Assembly: GCA_017562135.1 (NCBI GenBank)
Contig: QEYB01000652.1
Coordinates: 1 to 64,000 of the forward strand
Origin: Dipylidium caninum
Lineage: Eukaryota > Platyhelminthes > Cestoda > Cyclophyllidea > Dipylidiidae
DNA: 64,000 bases
Direction of reading: 5' to 3'
Shown: in pieces, positions 12,334 to 24,500 of the stretch
How the letters are laid out: each line of letters opens with the position of its first letter
Numbering within the stretch: position 1 is the first letter of the stretch
Program-made: the position numbers and the translations under genes
The notes under the pieces: generated by a model
Databases searched by the model: none
What the model was told of the DNA's origin: nothing
Seen by the model: only the letters and a program-made list of their open reading frames with translations

Positions 12334-13242
12334 AGAACTGATAAAGCCAAATCAATCAGTCCGTTAGAGAAGCTCACGTGAGCTCGTGCTTCCTTTCCCT
12401 TCACTTCGCGTGTGCTAACGACACGCAGGTTCCAAGTCGCGGCCAATAAATTGCTTTGCTTTCAACCTCTCCGACTCTTCCAAAATGGCTGGGGAATTCG
12501 GATGTTTGGGCCTGGCTGCTCTAGCCTGGCCTGAGCTGCCTTGGTTTGGGTTGTGTTGGGTTGGGATTTGCGTCGGCCATGGAGGCGATGGGAGAACTGG
12601 GCGAGGGATGGGGAGAGGAGGTGGTGGCGCGTGGTGGTGGGGGACGCTTTTTGGCATGATCGGCCACTGCTTGCTTGTTGCTGAGGCTGCTTCCCCAGTC
12701 CGGGGTTTCGATTCCCCCTCCCTAGACCTCGACACCGCCTCCAATCACGCGCTTCTTTCGCCTTCGCGGGCCTGACTCTCCCACCTTCCGCACTACCATC
12801 GTCGCAGTCACAACTGGCACCCAACTCAAACAAAAGGGTGCACGGCCAAATTGCGCCCCTTCTTCTCACATCACCTTTTCACACAGGGCCCATATTTACT
12901 CGGCCGCCCTCTCTGGACTCTCCTCTCGTGTCTTTCATTGTGTACCCCATTCACATGCCAAATTTATCGTGGGCACTGGTAACCTTTGCAGTGGCATGCT
13001 GCGCGCTGACAACCCTCATAATCAACGCGCACCGCCACTTTACCCCACATGCCTCCTTCCGAGTGGCTGCAACTCAAATCAGGGAGGAAAATGCTCCCTC
13101 TCCCCTCTCTCCTCTTCCTCCCCTCCCCTCCCCTCCCCTCCACCCACTGCGACAAACACTCTTTTGCAACACGTAGCACGCACATGTTTACTTGGCACTC
13201 GTTTCACTCTCCACTTGTATCTTTCACTGTGTACACATTGAC

Positions 13243-13367
13243 TTGACGTGACGTGACGTGACGTGACGTGACGTGACTTGACGTGACGTGACGTGACGTT
13301 GACGTGACGTGACGTGACGTGACGTGACGTGACGTGAGTGACCGTAGACGTGACGTGACATTACGTG
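13243..13367. repeat. Long (TGACG)n pentanucleotide array, right arm
   Basis: About 24 copies with occasional variants (TGACT, TTGACG), the expanded counterpart of the 6.4-kb array. Confidence 0.8.
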
Positions 13368-13560
13368 ACGTGGCAACTGGGGTCAAGTGAAGTGGGGTTC
13401 ACGTTGGCTCCCTTGGCCCACTACACCTTTACACTCTTTCGGCGGGCGGAGACGCCACGGAGCAGGGAGAAGTTTGCTCAAAGTCTCTGGTTCGCTGAAG
13501 GGGCCCTTTTTTGCGAGAGGACATGCCCAAGTGGTTCGAGAAGACTTGAAGTTGGTGGGC

Positions 13561-16500
13561 CCTGTGTGTGTGTGTGAGGAAGTGGGGGTCATTCTTGTTC
13601 CCCTGGCAGCTCTTTTCCTCCAATCCCTGTCCACGAGTAAATTTGGCGACCTGGACACAAGCGGTGTCTACCTCTTCACGAGGCCAAGTCTCTTTTGGCG
13701 TCACAATGAGGATGTTTAGACTCGCCACGCACAGAGTCGTCTTCACAGTCCACGGCACCGCGGCCTCAACGGACGGTGACACTGAAGCCGAGAATAACGC
13801 TAAATATGCGGACGCGAGATGGCAAGTGACCGCACTCATGCCAGTGTCGAAACCGGGCAGTCCTAAATCACGCTCGGCATGACCACGAGGTGAGGCCAAA
13901 AGCGCGACGAGGCGATTGGAGGAAGTGGCCACAAGTGAGCAAATTGCGGGGAGTAGGGAAGAAGAAGAAATGGTCACCGGTGGAATCGGCGACCGCAGAC
14001 ACCGCGGGTGACATTCATAGGGTTTGTGCTCTTCCCAGCCGGCTGAGATGGCAGGATTTCCTCCTCGCCCACCTTCCACCCCCAAGAATAACTCTCCCCT
14101 CAGTGGCGGCGCTCGGACGTGAGGCGGGGCAGGGGAAGGAAGTAACGCACTAGGCGATACACGCGAAAAGGCGTAGGCTGAGTTATCTCAACACGAGAAT
14201 TAGTTGCGCTCCAAGAAATGCAACTGCGGCCGAGTGTCCACTTCAGACGCCGAAACAGCACGCATAAAGCCGCGGGCGTGCAGAGGAATGTTTAAGATTT
14301 CCTTGGGTCTGTGGGCGATTCGGGGCAAGCGCAGAAGTTGTGTGTCCTCTACTTAACAGCTGAGAGTAGCATTTTCCGCGCATGCACAGGGTTTTCCTCC
14401 AGACCGCTCGCAGTGCTTACAAGGTCCACTCAACTGATGTCGAAAGAGCCGCCGATGACTCCGCTTTCTGTGGTGGTCACAGCTTGCGTGAGAGGGACGC
14501 AGACTTATGAGGTTCAGAGACTCTCTCTGCTCCCTCATGACCATGGAATTCGCGTCTAACGATGCGGTCTTCCGTTTGGCGGCGGGCTCCTCCCCTACCC
14601 CCTCCCCAGCCACCACCCCAACTACGCTCTGCATCCTAGCCGCGACTGCATGACAGCGGGGAAATTGCACTGCGTCCTGCACAACCGCTGCAAGTGGAGT
14701 GGCGAGTGCGACCGCCCAACCGATGGGCCCGGGAATGCGCAAAAACCACGGGTTCTCCTGCTCCCCCCCCCTCCCCCCACCCATTCCTCTCGCCATTTTA
14801 TGGGAAAAGAAGTAAGAGGACACGAAAGTGGCGCTCCTCGGTCTTTCAATTACTTCACTAGTTGGCAGTGTGGCTGAGGGAAAGCGAAAAGGGTAACACG
14901 AGGAGGCGTGCACTTCAAGAGGAGCCTGCTTGATGGTGCAAACTCAGGCTGCGACAATCGCCCCGATGCGCGCATGACTGCGTTTCGGGTCGCTTTTCTG
15001 AGGCTCCGTGGTCATGGCGACTTGACAATCACTGCCGCCTGCGAAGTGAATTGCGCCCCGCTGGGTGCTTGAGAGAAAAGCGCCCTGCTGGCAAGGCGGA
15101 TGAGAGCAGGGTGGCGAGGGCGAAATGGCCATTAGTGGGCGGGAGGCCTCGCCTCACGGCGGCGATCTGGAGCCCTCGTGACCACAAGTGCTGCTTTCCT
15201 CTCGTCAAACCCTTTTGGCTCTCCTCCGGGGGCATCGCGGGAAGGCGGCGCACCCGCGGGCTTTCCAGTACGAGTTGCCATGTGCCACCCGCTGTGCAGA
15301 GAGACATCGCCCCGCGAATGTCACCTCCAGCGGGGAGGAGGCGGCCATGTCTTCGGACCGGATGAATGCACCCTTGCTGAGGGCGGTCAAACTGGGCGTG
15401 CTCATGGACCCGGCCAATTCCAACAGCCAGCCGAGCAATGCAGCCCGCACTGCCTGCCCAGCCTTTCGACTGGCGGTAGGACAGGCGTCTGCAGAAGGCG
15501 TCCACATCGCTGCCTCAGGCAGTTGGTTGCTTCCCCCCCCCACCCGCCTCTCCCCAGCCCGACAGCCTGGGAAGGAGGCTTCACGAAGACGCGGCGGCTA
15601 CTTCACGCAGTTCCGACTGAAGGACCCGCATAGTGCAGCGAAACGCGCAGTTGTCTGCATCATCCTAACACTCAAAAGGAAGTTGGAAACTCCTTCCTAA
15701 TAATTAATTCTTGTCCTCCAAAATGCCTGTTATCACTAGGTGAATGGGTATCTGTTGCAATTGACGAAATGCCTTTGATTTGTTGGGCTGACCTCGCGAC
15801 TGTTTGATGGCGCAACAGAGACGGGTCGAAGAACGGCGGCGACAAGTCGGGGGCGATGGCGGGGCCGGAGCGGTTGATCTTCTAAGTCGCGACTCTTGTG
15901 GTGCTCCCTTGGCAGATTGGGGGACGACGGTCGGGACGCGGAGGAGTCTTCATCTCGCCTGATGTGCCGATTGGTGGCTTCACGGTCGCCGTAATACGGC
16001 AACGGGCACTTCCTCGTCCGATCCCCGACTCGGAGATCCACCTCGGCACGGTCACGGCTTTAGCCCAAACACACCAGACGGAAATCACTACGATAATTTT
16101 GATTGACACGTTACAAATGCTCCTTCTGCAATGGCCGCCGTCGGGGGTGGGGTGGGGAGTGGAGGAGCGGGATGAGGAGCCAAGATGGTTCTCGCTTCAT
16201 GGAAATGTGACCAGTGTTCCGTTCTGACTGGCTGGCCGGCTGGCTGTTTGTTTGCAGTTCGGACGTGGACGAGGCAGGCGGCTGGGAAGCGGGGCGAGGG
16301 CCCGTGTTGCTGCCACACCGCAGGAAGTCGTCCCAGAGAGTGGATAACGCGCACCATCTGTGGGAGGCAGCCAACAGAGTCCTGGCCGCGGGGGCGGAGC
16401 GGGGCGGGAAGAGACGAAACACTTGTGTGTGTGCGTGTGTGTGTTTCCATTGAATCTCCTTCTTGTTGCTTTTTGTTGTTCCTCCTCCACGGCGACAGCG

Positions 16501-18404
16501 CGTGTTGGTGCGAGGAAGACTTGGCGAGTGAACCCACGGACGCAGCATGGAATGAAGTCGACAAATGGGGGCGGGGGGGGGTAGCGATTTCTTGCTTGTC
16601 ATCTCCGAGTGCTGTCACCCTCGGACTGCTGTCCTTCCGTCCTTCCTCCTAACGCGGGGGCTCTTGGAGGATTGCACGGCTGTCAAGTGACGGCCTGAGG
16701 TGTCCATTGGCGGGAAAAGGCCTCGACGTAAGTTCTGGCCCCCCGTCGCCCTGAGGAATTATTTTGCCTGTAAAAAGTTGCCGAAGCGTCGAAGAGACCT
16801 GCCGATGCCGAAGACCCACATCGGTGAGTCGGAGGTCGGCGGCGTTGGTGGGAATTGTTAGGGGGGGGGTGATGGAAGCGAGGAAGCCCGCCCTTGACAC
16901 CGCAAACGTCATCCCTGGACGCCTTCAACTCCTCTCTATCTCCGAAGTCTCTCTTTTCTCCTTAAACGCCGCCGAATCGCCTGCCACTTCAAGCACCCCG
17001 TTTCAGGAGACACGCTGGCCTCGAAGGGGTCGAAGGGCAGAGAGAATGGGGACGCTTCGTCGTTCGGGTTGTGATGACGAGCTGCGATGCGCGCACCTCG
17101 GACGGAGGCGGTAGCGTTGCCCGCGGGGAGGGGCAGCGGCGTATACGAAGGCGAATGCCAACGACGTCGGGCGGCCGCGCAAGACTGAGGCACGAGGAGA
17201 GTGCTCAACCTGAAGAAGTGCGAGGTAAACTTGTTTTTCATAATGTAATTACTTTTCTCCATCCCTTTTGCACACCAATTACCACTTTTCGAGGCACCAT
17301 TTGACCTCCACGTTAACTGCCTGCCACGGCCTGCCACGGTCATTTCGGGGTCAGTTGAGGGGGAAAGGCACACGCAAACTTGTTAGGGCGGAGACAACCA
17401 CTCACGCTCAGCGTCTCTTAAGCAGGCGCGGCGAGGTGGGGTGGGGTGGGCGGGGCGGCACGCTGGGGGGCGGCAGATTTCCCCCCCGCAGACATAGTCT
17501 CGTCCATTTGCTTTTGCGGGCTGGTCGATAGGACCTCAGGTTTCCCAGCTCCTCCTCCCTCCCCTCTCCCCCGGACGACTACCGCCCTCCCGCATCCGCT
17601 GCTGGCACCGACGATGAACACAACGCTGCAGCTGGCCAACCTAAACTCCCACCCCACGCCGAGCCCCCGACTGTCAGTGTTTGTCGGCCCTGCACAAAAT
17701 GCCATCCATTCAGCCCTCTTTCCCACCGTATTACCTCTTTGGCCATCTCCCCCCGCCGCCTTTAGGCTGGCTGGAAATTGCGCCACGGACGTCGAGTCGT
17801 CCCTTTCAAGAGTGAAGGGCAACTCGCAAAGGATTGAGCAACCACTTGGGCATTTTCGTCTCGGTGCTCGGAGGCGGCGAGGGCGGTTACCCGAGGGAGG
17901 GAGGGAGAGGACGGTGAGGAGGCAATCAAGAACTACCACGGCACGTTTTGTGTGTAGAAAATATGATTTCTGTACAGGAAAAACGTCCAAAACGAGATGT
18001 GTTCAACTTGGTGGGAAGACGGTTGAGTGGGGAGGGGGCGCGCGGTGCATCGTCACTTGGGAGGAGCTTGAATGCAGGCGGTTGCCGCCTTGCCTGGAGT
18101 TTGCCTTTTACCTTAAATATTTGTGTTAGATGTGCGTATGCGGGGGGTGGAGGTGAGGAGGTGGGTGTCTCTTGCGATGTTCCCCGCGGTCGAGGCGTCT
18201 AAGTCCTTCAAAACGGTATAAATAATAATCCTTGGACGACGCGAGGGAGGGAGTGAGGAGCGCGAGCGGGAGCGGGAGCGTGGGCGGGACAGGACAACCC
18301 GAGGTGGAAAGTGAAAGGGGAGGAGAAGGAGAAAGAGGGAGGAGGACGAAGATGAAGAAGAAGAAGAAGAGGAAGAAGAAGAGGGACGTCACGACGTTTT
18401 CTAC
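13561..18404. other. GC-rich stretch, no gene supported
   Basis: Long overlapping frames on both strands reflect low stop-codon frequency. Searched by eye on the minus strand for an SH3 domain completing the RhoGEF; none seen. G/C homopolymers and AAG/CTT-like repeats near 18.35 kb. Confidence 0.45.
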
Positions 18405-18517
18405 CCGCTTGTTCGCTCCTCTCCTCCGCCTCCGCCTCCGTTGCCGTTGCCGTGTTCAAGTTGTTCGGCTTGAGAGAGTTGAGATACAGGGCCCGGTACC
18501 ACGCCTCGTACTCCGAG
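18405..18517 (-). CDS. RhoGEF exon 23, PH C-terminal helix; gene end uncertain
   Basis: Acceptor ttcaccattccag|C. Joined to exon 22 it gives TTNDNSEYEAWYRALYLNSL, the PH C-terminal helix with its Trp. After an Ala/Glu-rich tail, either a donor GCGG|gtagaa at about 18,405 is used, or the frame reads through a pyrimidine-rich low-complexity tract to a TGA at 18,208-18,210. The tract looks more like intron than coding, so I placed the end at the donor. No downstream SH3 exon was found. Confidence 0.7.
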
Positions 18518-21500
18518 CTGGAATGGTGAAAGGCGAGAAAAATAAAAGGAGGTTTAAGTGGGCATTGTAAAAATGCGCCATTAACGACGAGCTCCACGTG
18601 GCCTGGTGCCACTTGTCGCCCGAGCAGTCAAGTGGAAGCTTAACCGAGGACAAAGGGGACTGCAATTCGTGCCACTCGGGGTACACGTTGTCGTCCTACT
18701 CTCGTCTCTCGACTCGCCTCCTGTCATGTGTGACTGCCGGAGAAGGAGGGGGAGGAGGCGGAGGAGGAGGTGAGCGACAACACATGCGATTTTCCTTCTC
18801 CACCGAGCTGGAAACATCCACGGGAATGGCAAACTTCGGGACTCAACGAGAAGTGATTTTATCTCTCCTCCCTTCTGAATCATTAACGGGTTCAAGAGAC
18901 CGCGGAGTGTTCATACCGCGGTGTGGATCTCGACGCTCGCCTAACCGTGCTTCAGGGGGTCAGGACCGCCTAGCATCTACGACCGAGCCTCGACAAGCGT
19001 CGATTCGAGACTCTCGCCTCGTGGACGGTTGCTTGCGGCTGGGGGAATTCGGCCGAAGTCTCACCCGGCCTCGACGGACCGAGGCCGAGGCGGTTCCACG
19101 TGCGCAGGGGGCGGGCTAGTCGGTGAGCTGCGCCCCACTCACGAACCACTTGCCCGAACCACGTAATTTCGCCTCGTGTTTCTTTCTCAACTCATCCAGC
19201 CCAAAAGAGGCGGTTGAAAGCATTGAGGCGCCTCCCCAAGGTGACTTTTCAATCGAATTTTACGAGTAGAAGTTATAGAACTGAGTAACATCACCAAATG
19301 CCTCTAGACGGAGATCCCCCGAAGTTCGGTCAAATGGAGGAGACAAGCGAAGGCGCGAAGAGGCTGTGCAAAAAGTCAATGTGCCACGTCTTTTTCCCTC
19401 TCCGCTCCGACCTGACTGTGGCCGAGTAAGAGGAGGAGGAGGAGGAGGAGGGGCGTGGGGGGGGAGGGAAAGGGGGACGAATCGCTAATCTCAGCACTTT
19501 CCCCACCTCAGTCGGTACCAAATAAAATTGACTGCTTGGACATTCAATTGGAGGGGCAGAACATTCCGTCCCCCTCCGCCCCCCAAAAGCCCCCGTCAGT
19601 GGTATTTGCCCCAGGGTGGACGAAAGGCGCGACGGCAGCCTCAAACGCGTCTCCAGTTTCTTGTCATCCACCGAGTTACTCGGTCACGGCGAAAACACTA
19701 CGCGTCGTGAGGAATTCGCATTTGGGACACGCTTTGCCTGCCCGCCCACCACTTGGGCCAGGCGGTGGGTCTCCCGGCGCAGGACAGCCTCTCCCAGGCC
19801 TTTGCGAGTGTGTAGACGCGTAAACGGCCAGAGAAGAGGGCATAGAAGGCGCAAAGAGGCGGAGCGGAGCGAAGGGAGGGTGGTCGGGAGGGGGAGAGGG
19901 GGGGAAGGAAGGGAGAGAGAAAAGAGGACAAGCGCACTTGTCGTTAGTGGTGAGGCAGAACTCGGTGCAGGCGCCGCTTTGACTCTGCGTCAGGCAGATG
20001 TAGAGAAGCAGTGGAAGGTCGCGATTGATGGTGGACGAGGGCGCGGTGTAGGAGGTGGCAGGAGGCACTGATTTTGAGCTGAGACTGCTTCCCGACCGCT
20101 TGAGGCGGATGGAGGAGAGGCGCGAAGGCGAGAGCGGCGGCGAAGCGGGCGAGGCGGGCGACACCGCCACGCACACTTCGGTGGCACTCGAGCTCAGCGA
20201 ACTCCTCGGCACCAGGGTGGGATGCAACGCCAGCGCGGTGCTGTTCTTGAACAGGCAGTCGGGCACCTCGGGCGTGGTGGTGTGATGACGGGGGCCGCCT
20301 TTCAAGCCGAGGATGCTCGTGCTCGACCGCTTCTGACGCTTCGAGCCCCCACCGAGGCCGCCCAGGCTCTTCGCGCCGGCCACCTGAGCCCGCGGTGTCG
20401 TCGGGGCGAGGGCATTCAGCATTGTCTCGCTGGGATTGCTGATTGTTACGTACACCCTGTCGCGTGGACAGTAGTCCTGCACCAAGTAGCGATCATTCCT
20501 GGAAGGGGGACAACACAAGAAAAGGGCATTCGTGTCGTTTTCGACATTGTCGAGGCCTTTTTGGGCATCCGGCCCAGTAGACGGCCTCTTCAGCAGCGCA
20601 TTATTAACCGAGGACAGCGGTCACGCCCCTCCCCAACTTTCTGTCTGTCCGTCCGACAGACGGCCAAATCGACGTCCCGCATAAGAGTCTGACCTGGAGA
20701 GTCGCTCGCCTGACACCTCACATTTGCTAGTCTAGGAGAAAGGCGCCGCACTGCAAGAGAAGTCGCCGAGAGAGTATTTATTTGGGGAAGACGGCGAGGC
20801 GAGACTGGGCGACGGGCGACGGGCGATCAGAGGAGACTCGGGACAAAAGAAGCCACATTTGGGTGGCACATGCTGTCTCCGTGGAGGCTGCACACTTGAA
20901 GGGAAATATGCCAAAGGAGATTTGTGGAGTGAAAGTGGCCACAAATTCGCGATTTCGCCTCTGTCCACCGCGAGCGAACTGTCAATCTCGGCCGTGTGCG
21001 CGCGCTCTCCCCTGGGCCCGGACGTGTATCCGATCACGGAGACCGCTGCGACCGCTGCGACCGTGGGACTGCTGGGCGGGGCGAATAAGGCTCCTGAAGA
21101 GTCTGGCGTTGGCCTGCCCCGCCCCCCGTTGGGCCAGTTACCTCGTCCACTGCATGACGTCGCCGAGGTGGCCTCCAAACTCAGCCATGTGCAGACGTCC
21201 CGCCTGTCGAGCGTTCTGATTGGTCAGAAGAAGGTGAAACTTGTGCCTCACCTCCACGGGCTTCTTTATATCCCAAGCCACCGAAAAGGAGGGCAGGTGC
21301 GGGGGGTGGGATGGAGTGAGGGAGGATAATAACTCAAATGCTAAAATTAACGTTGTACAGGAAGCTCCGCACAAAAGTGGCCGGTAGAGCGGGCACAATT
21401 CATTAGGAGGGAAGCGGTGCCTGCCCCCTCTCCAGTGGGGCGGAAGTGGCAGGGACACTGATGTGAAAGGGTCTTTTCTTCTCTTTACCAGCAAGAATCT

Positions 21501-24500
21501 TTAGGCTGAGTCCATATAGACTCCTCGTGCTTCTTCTCCTCCCCCATGGCGGTCCTGTGTGTGTTTGTGCGCTCGGAGTCGGTGTTCACGCAGCCTGAGG
21601 TGCGCTAATATGAGGAGCAGTTTCTTCTCCACCGCCACGTCCACCACCTCCCGAGAGGGGAATGGGGAATGGGGGAATGGTGAAAGGGGGAAACGGAAGG
21701 GCAAAAAGTGTCAGAGAGCACGACACGCACTTACTTCTTCAATTTGGTGACCATGAGGAGGTCGTGGAAGAGGATGAGGTAAAAAGTCTCGGGTTTTTTG
21801 CGTCCCAACTTCTTGAGGAGGACCGTCGCTCTGCCATCAGAACTGGCCGATTTCAATTCGCCCTCCTTAATTAGACGCTTGTCACTGATGGCTATTCTCT
21901 GCAATAAACGGAAAAGAAGGACAACGTGAATGCTACGTGTCTCGGTGGCGTTGGGAGTGGACGCGAGACGGGAGAAGAAAGGAGCCTAATTAGAGGGGGG
22001 TCGGAAGTGGCTGTCACCTCGCCGCACCCGCCGCCAGCCCGTGGACGGGCGGGGCGGGGCGGGGAGCGCGAGGCGCCGTCGGCCGCTGCACCGAGACGGT
22101 TCCACGCCACCTCGTCTGTCAGCGGGGACTGGGGATGATGCCTCAACCCCAACAACATGTTGACAGGAAAGTTCGAAAGGCGGAGGCCAAGAAGAAGAAT
22201 CGCATGACGTGGAATCTTCACCGTCAAGCTGCCAGTCGAACACGTAAGCAAAGGAAGTGGGGTTGGGGACAGGGGTGAGGCGAAAAAAGGAAAGGAAGCA
22301 GCGAGTGGCATCGCCTACCTTGACATTTTCGGGGAATTCGAGGGCGGAGGAAAGCGCCAATAGCCGTGCCTTTTCATCCATGAGCTTCTTCTCCGACTCG
22401 CTTGCCGACAGGAGCTGTGGAAGGAGAGAAAGACGGCGCGCGGTCAGTCTTCGGGCGATTGCGAGGGCCACCTTTAGTCATGGGGTCGGTGGATCCACGT
22501 GCTGGGGCGCGCCACAACACTCGCGCGTGTGTGGATCGTGCATGGAAGGCGCCACATCCGCGAACTCCACGCCACTTGTCGGGGATTTTCGTTCACAACA
22601 CGACGTCGGGTTGTCCGAGCCCCACCGATTCCCTTCGCCCGACCCCCCCTACCAGTCGACTCTTCCCTCGACTCGCAGAGCCTCAATCTGCCCGCCCAGC
22701 ACCACGGATGGCCGGACAGTCACGTCTTCCATCGACCGAACGTCCCCTTCGTCGGCATCATCACCGGTCACAACACTCGTCCAAAACTCGACGCACTCGG
22801 GGCTGTCGTCGAACTTTTCTTACGTTCATCCGACGTTCTCGCCTCCCTCGGACACGACTCTGCGCCACTGTCCCACTCTCTCCCACTCGGTGAGGCCTCC
22901 TTCCCACTGCGATCGTGCCATCCGCTCTTTCGGCGATCCCTCCGCCGCCCCGCTCCGCCCAGCCCCGACGCAACGCGACTCCTCGTCGCCGCCCCTCGCC
23001 TCCGCCTCCGCCGTCGTCCGTCAACTTTGCGGCTCTACTCTCCGTGGCAACTCGACACATGTCAGGTAAACATGCCTTTCTTTTGCTTTGACAGCAATTT
23101 CTTCACCATTTTTTCTCAAGGGCATTACGAAACACCTTGATTGTCCTGTACTTTCTTTGGGTCATTGCTGTCACACGCGCAGATCAGCGGGGGACTCCAC
23201 CCCCGCAGCCGCCCACGCTCGTGCGTCCACCATGGACGACATGCCTGCAAGGGGTTCGCCACCTCTCCCCACACTCCGCCCACACTCTCGTCTACCGTCG
23301 AGGCCTCCACGTGGACACAAGCCAGGCTCAGGGAGGCCGAACGGACAAACCCCACCGACGAAAGACGCCGAAGGGAACTCCTGACTGCTTCAGTCAGGCA
23401 GAAAAGGCGCCACCTTGCGTCGAATGGGACTGCTCGTTTCGGAGGCCACTGGCATCCGCGAATTCAAATCTTACCCGTTTGAGCTCCCTCAGCGCGACAG
23501 TCGAATTCTCCACCTGTTGACTTGTTATTTTCATTCGCCGGCCGAGGCCGTTGCCATCAGTTGTCTCCCCCGCGGTCGGACAAGGAGCCGCCGTCTCCTC
23601 CGCCGCCTCGCTGGCCACCACAGTTTGAAGTTTGAGGATCACCTCGACAATTAACTTCAACCGCGTTAATCGTTGCATCGGGAGGGCGAGAAAGGAGTCC
23701 AGGCGATTCTTACCCACTGCCGGATGTGCGTGCATTCGAGCGATGGCCTTCTGGAAGTCCTCCCGACGACTGTAGAAGATGCACACCAAGAAAAAAGGAT
23801 TACAAGTGGACAAGAACGCCATCTGGCTACCTCGCTGCTCCCCCTTCTCCCCACTTTCGAGGTGTCGGAGCGTTTCGGTTAGGCGCCCGCCAAATTCGCT
23901 CGGGAGGGAGCCAAGGGGGCGCAGGGGGAGGCGGTGACAGTGCTCACGGTAAAAGTGACAATTGCGGGGTCTTCAGACTCCAGACGCCAAGTCTAGTCTC
24001 GCCAGGTCGAAATCGGACGTGTGTTTAATTTATTCCGTGAAGGATGCAAATCACTTCGAGGCATTACAGGCAAATAAAATTTTTTCCGCGCGCCCCCGCG
24101 CCCCTCCGCGGCTGCCGCCCCCCACCCCCCTCCCCGCTCCCGAAGGAGGAGAGGCATGAGGCGGTCCGAAATTAATCAGCCTCGCCTCGGCCATCTCAAT
24201 CGCCTCACCGTCCATTGTAAGTTGACTTCCGGCGAGTCGTAATTACTCTCAAACTCTTCTCGGACGGAGGGGGGCAGGGGGCGACAGCACCGGAGCGACA
24301 GCCACTCAAATGCTCGTAACCTCGTCTTTTCTCTCCCCCCGCCGCCCATCACCCCATTTGAGCCTCGGAATAGCCCGACAATTACGACAATGGCGAGATG
24401 ATGCCCTGTAATTTCATCCAAGTAGCGGGAAAAGTCCAGTGGAGAGGCGTGGAGGCCTGAGGCTCCAGTGGCCCGTAAAGGCCGCGACGAGAATGACGAG

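Larger units (their letters stand above)
11340..13560. repeat. Right arm of large imperfect inverted duplication
   Basis: Inverted copy of 6,230-9,040. Identity looks high but is broken by many single-base length changes in homopolymers. It ends near 13,560, where sequences diverge after the shared CTTCAAGTCTTCTCGAA block. Confidence 0.8.

Noticed and set aside
12703..12719. tRNA T-loop-like GGGTTTCGATTCCCC
   Set aside because: No A-box or cloverleaf partner upstream at tRNA distance; the match is probably fortuitous.
13243..13367. CRISPR-like array
   Set aside because: Five-base units without spacers in a eukaryotic context; a simple tandem repeat.
6230..13560. DNA transposon with long terminal inverted repeats
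   Set aside because: No transposase-like frame in the spacer and no target-site duplication seen. An inverted gene duplication explains the content equally well.
15029..15543. Overlapping minus-strand frames over 100 codons
   Set aside because: Two or three frames are open at once in GC-rich sequence, with Arg/Gly/Pro-rich translations and no domain or splice pairing.
21136..21258. Minus-strand segment reading HKFHLLLTNQNARQAGRLHM between PH exons
   Set aside because: Phases would allow inclusion, but it has no convincing pyrimidine tract. Including it would separate two PH strands that are adjacent when exon 21 is joined directly to exon 22.
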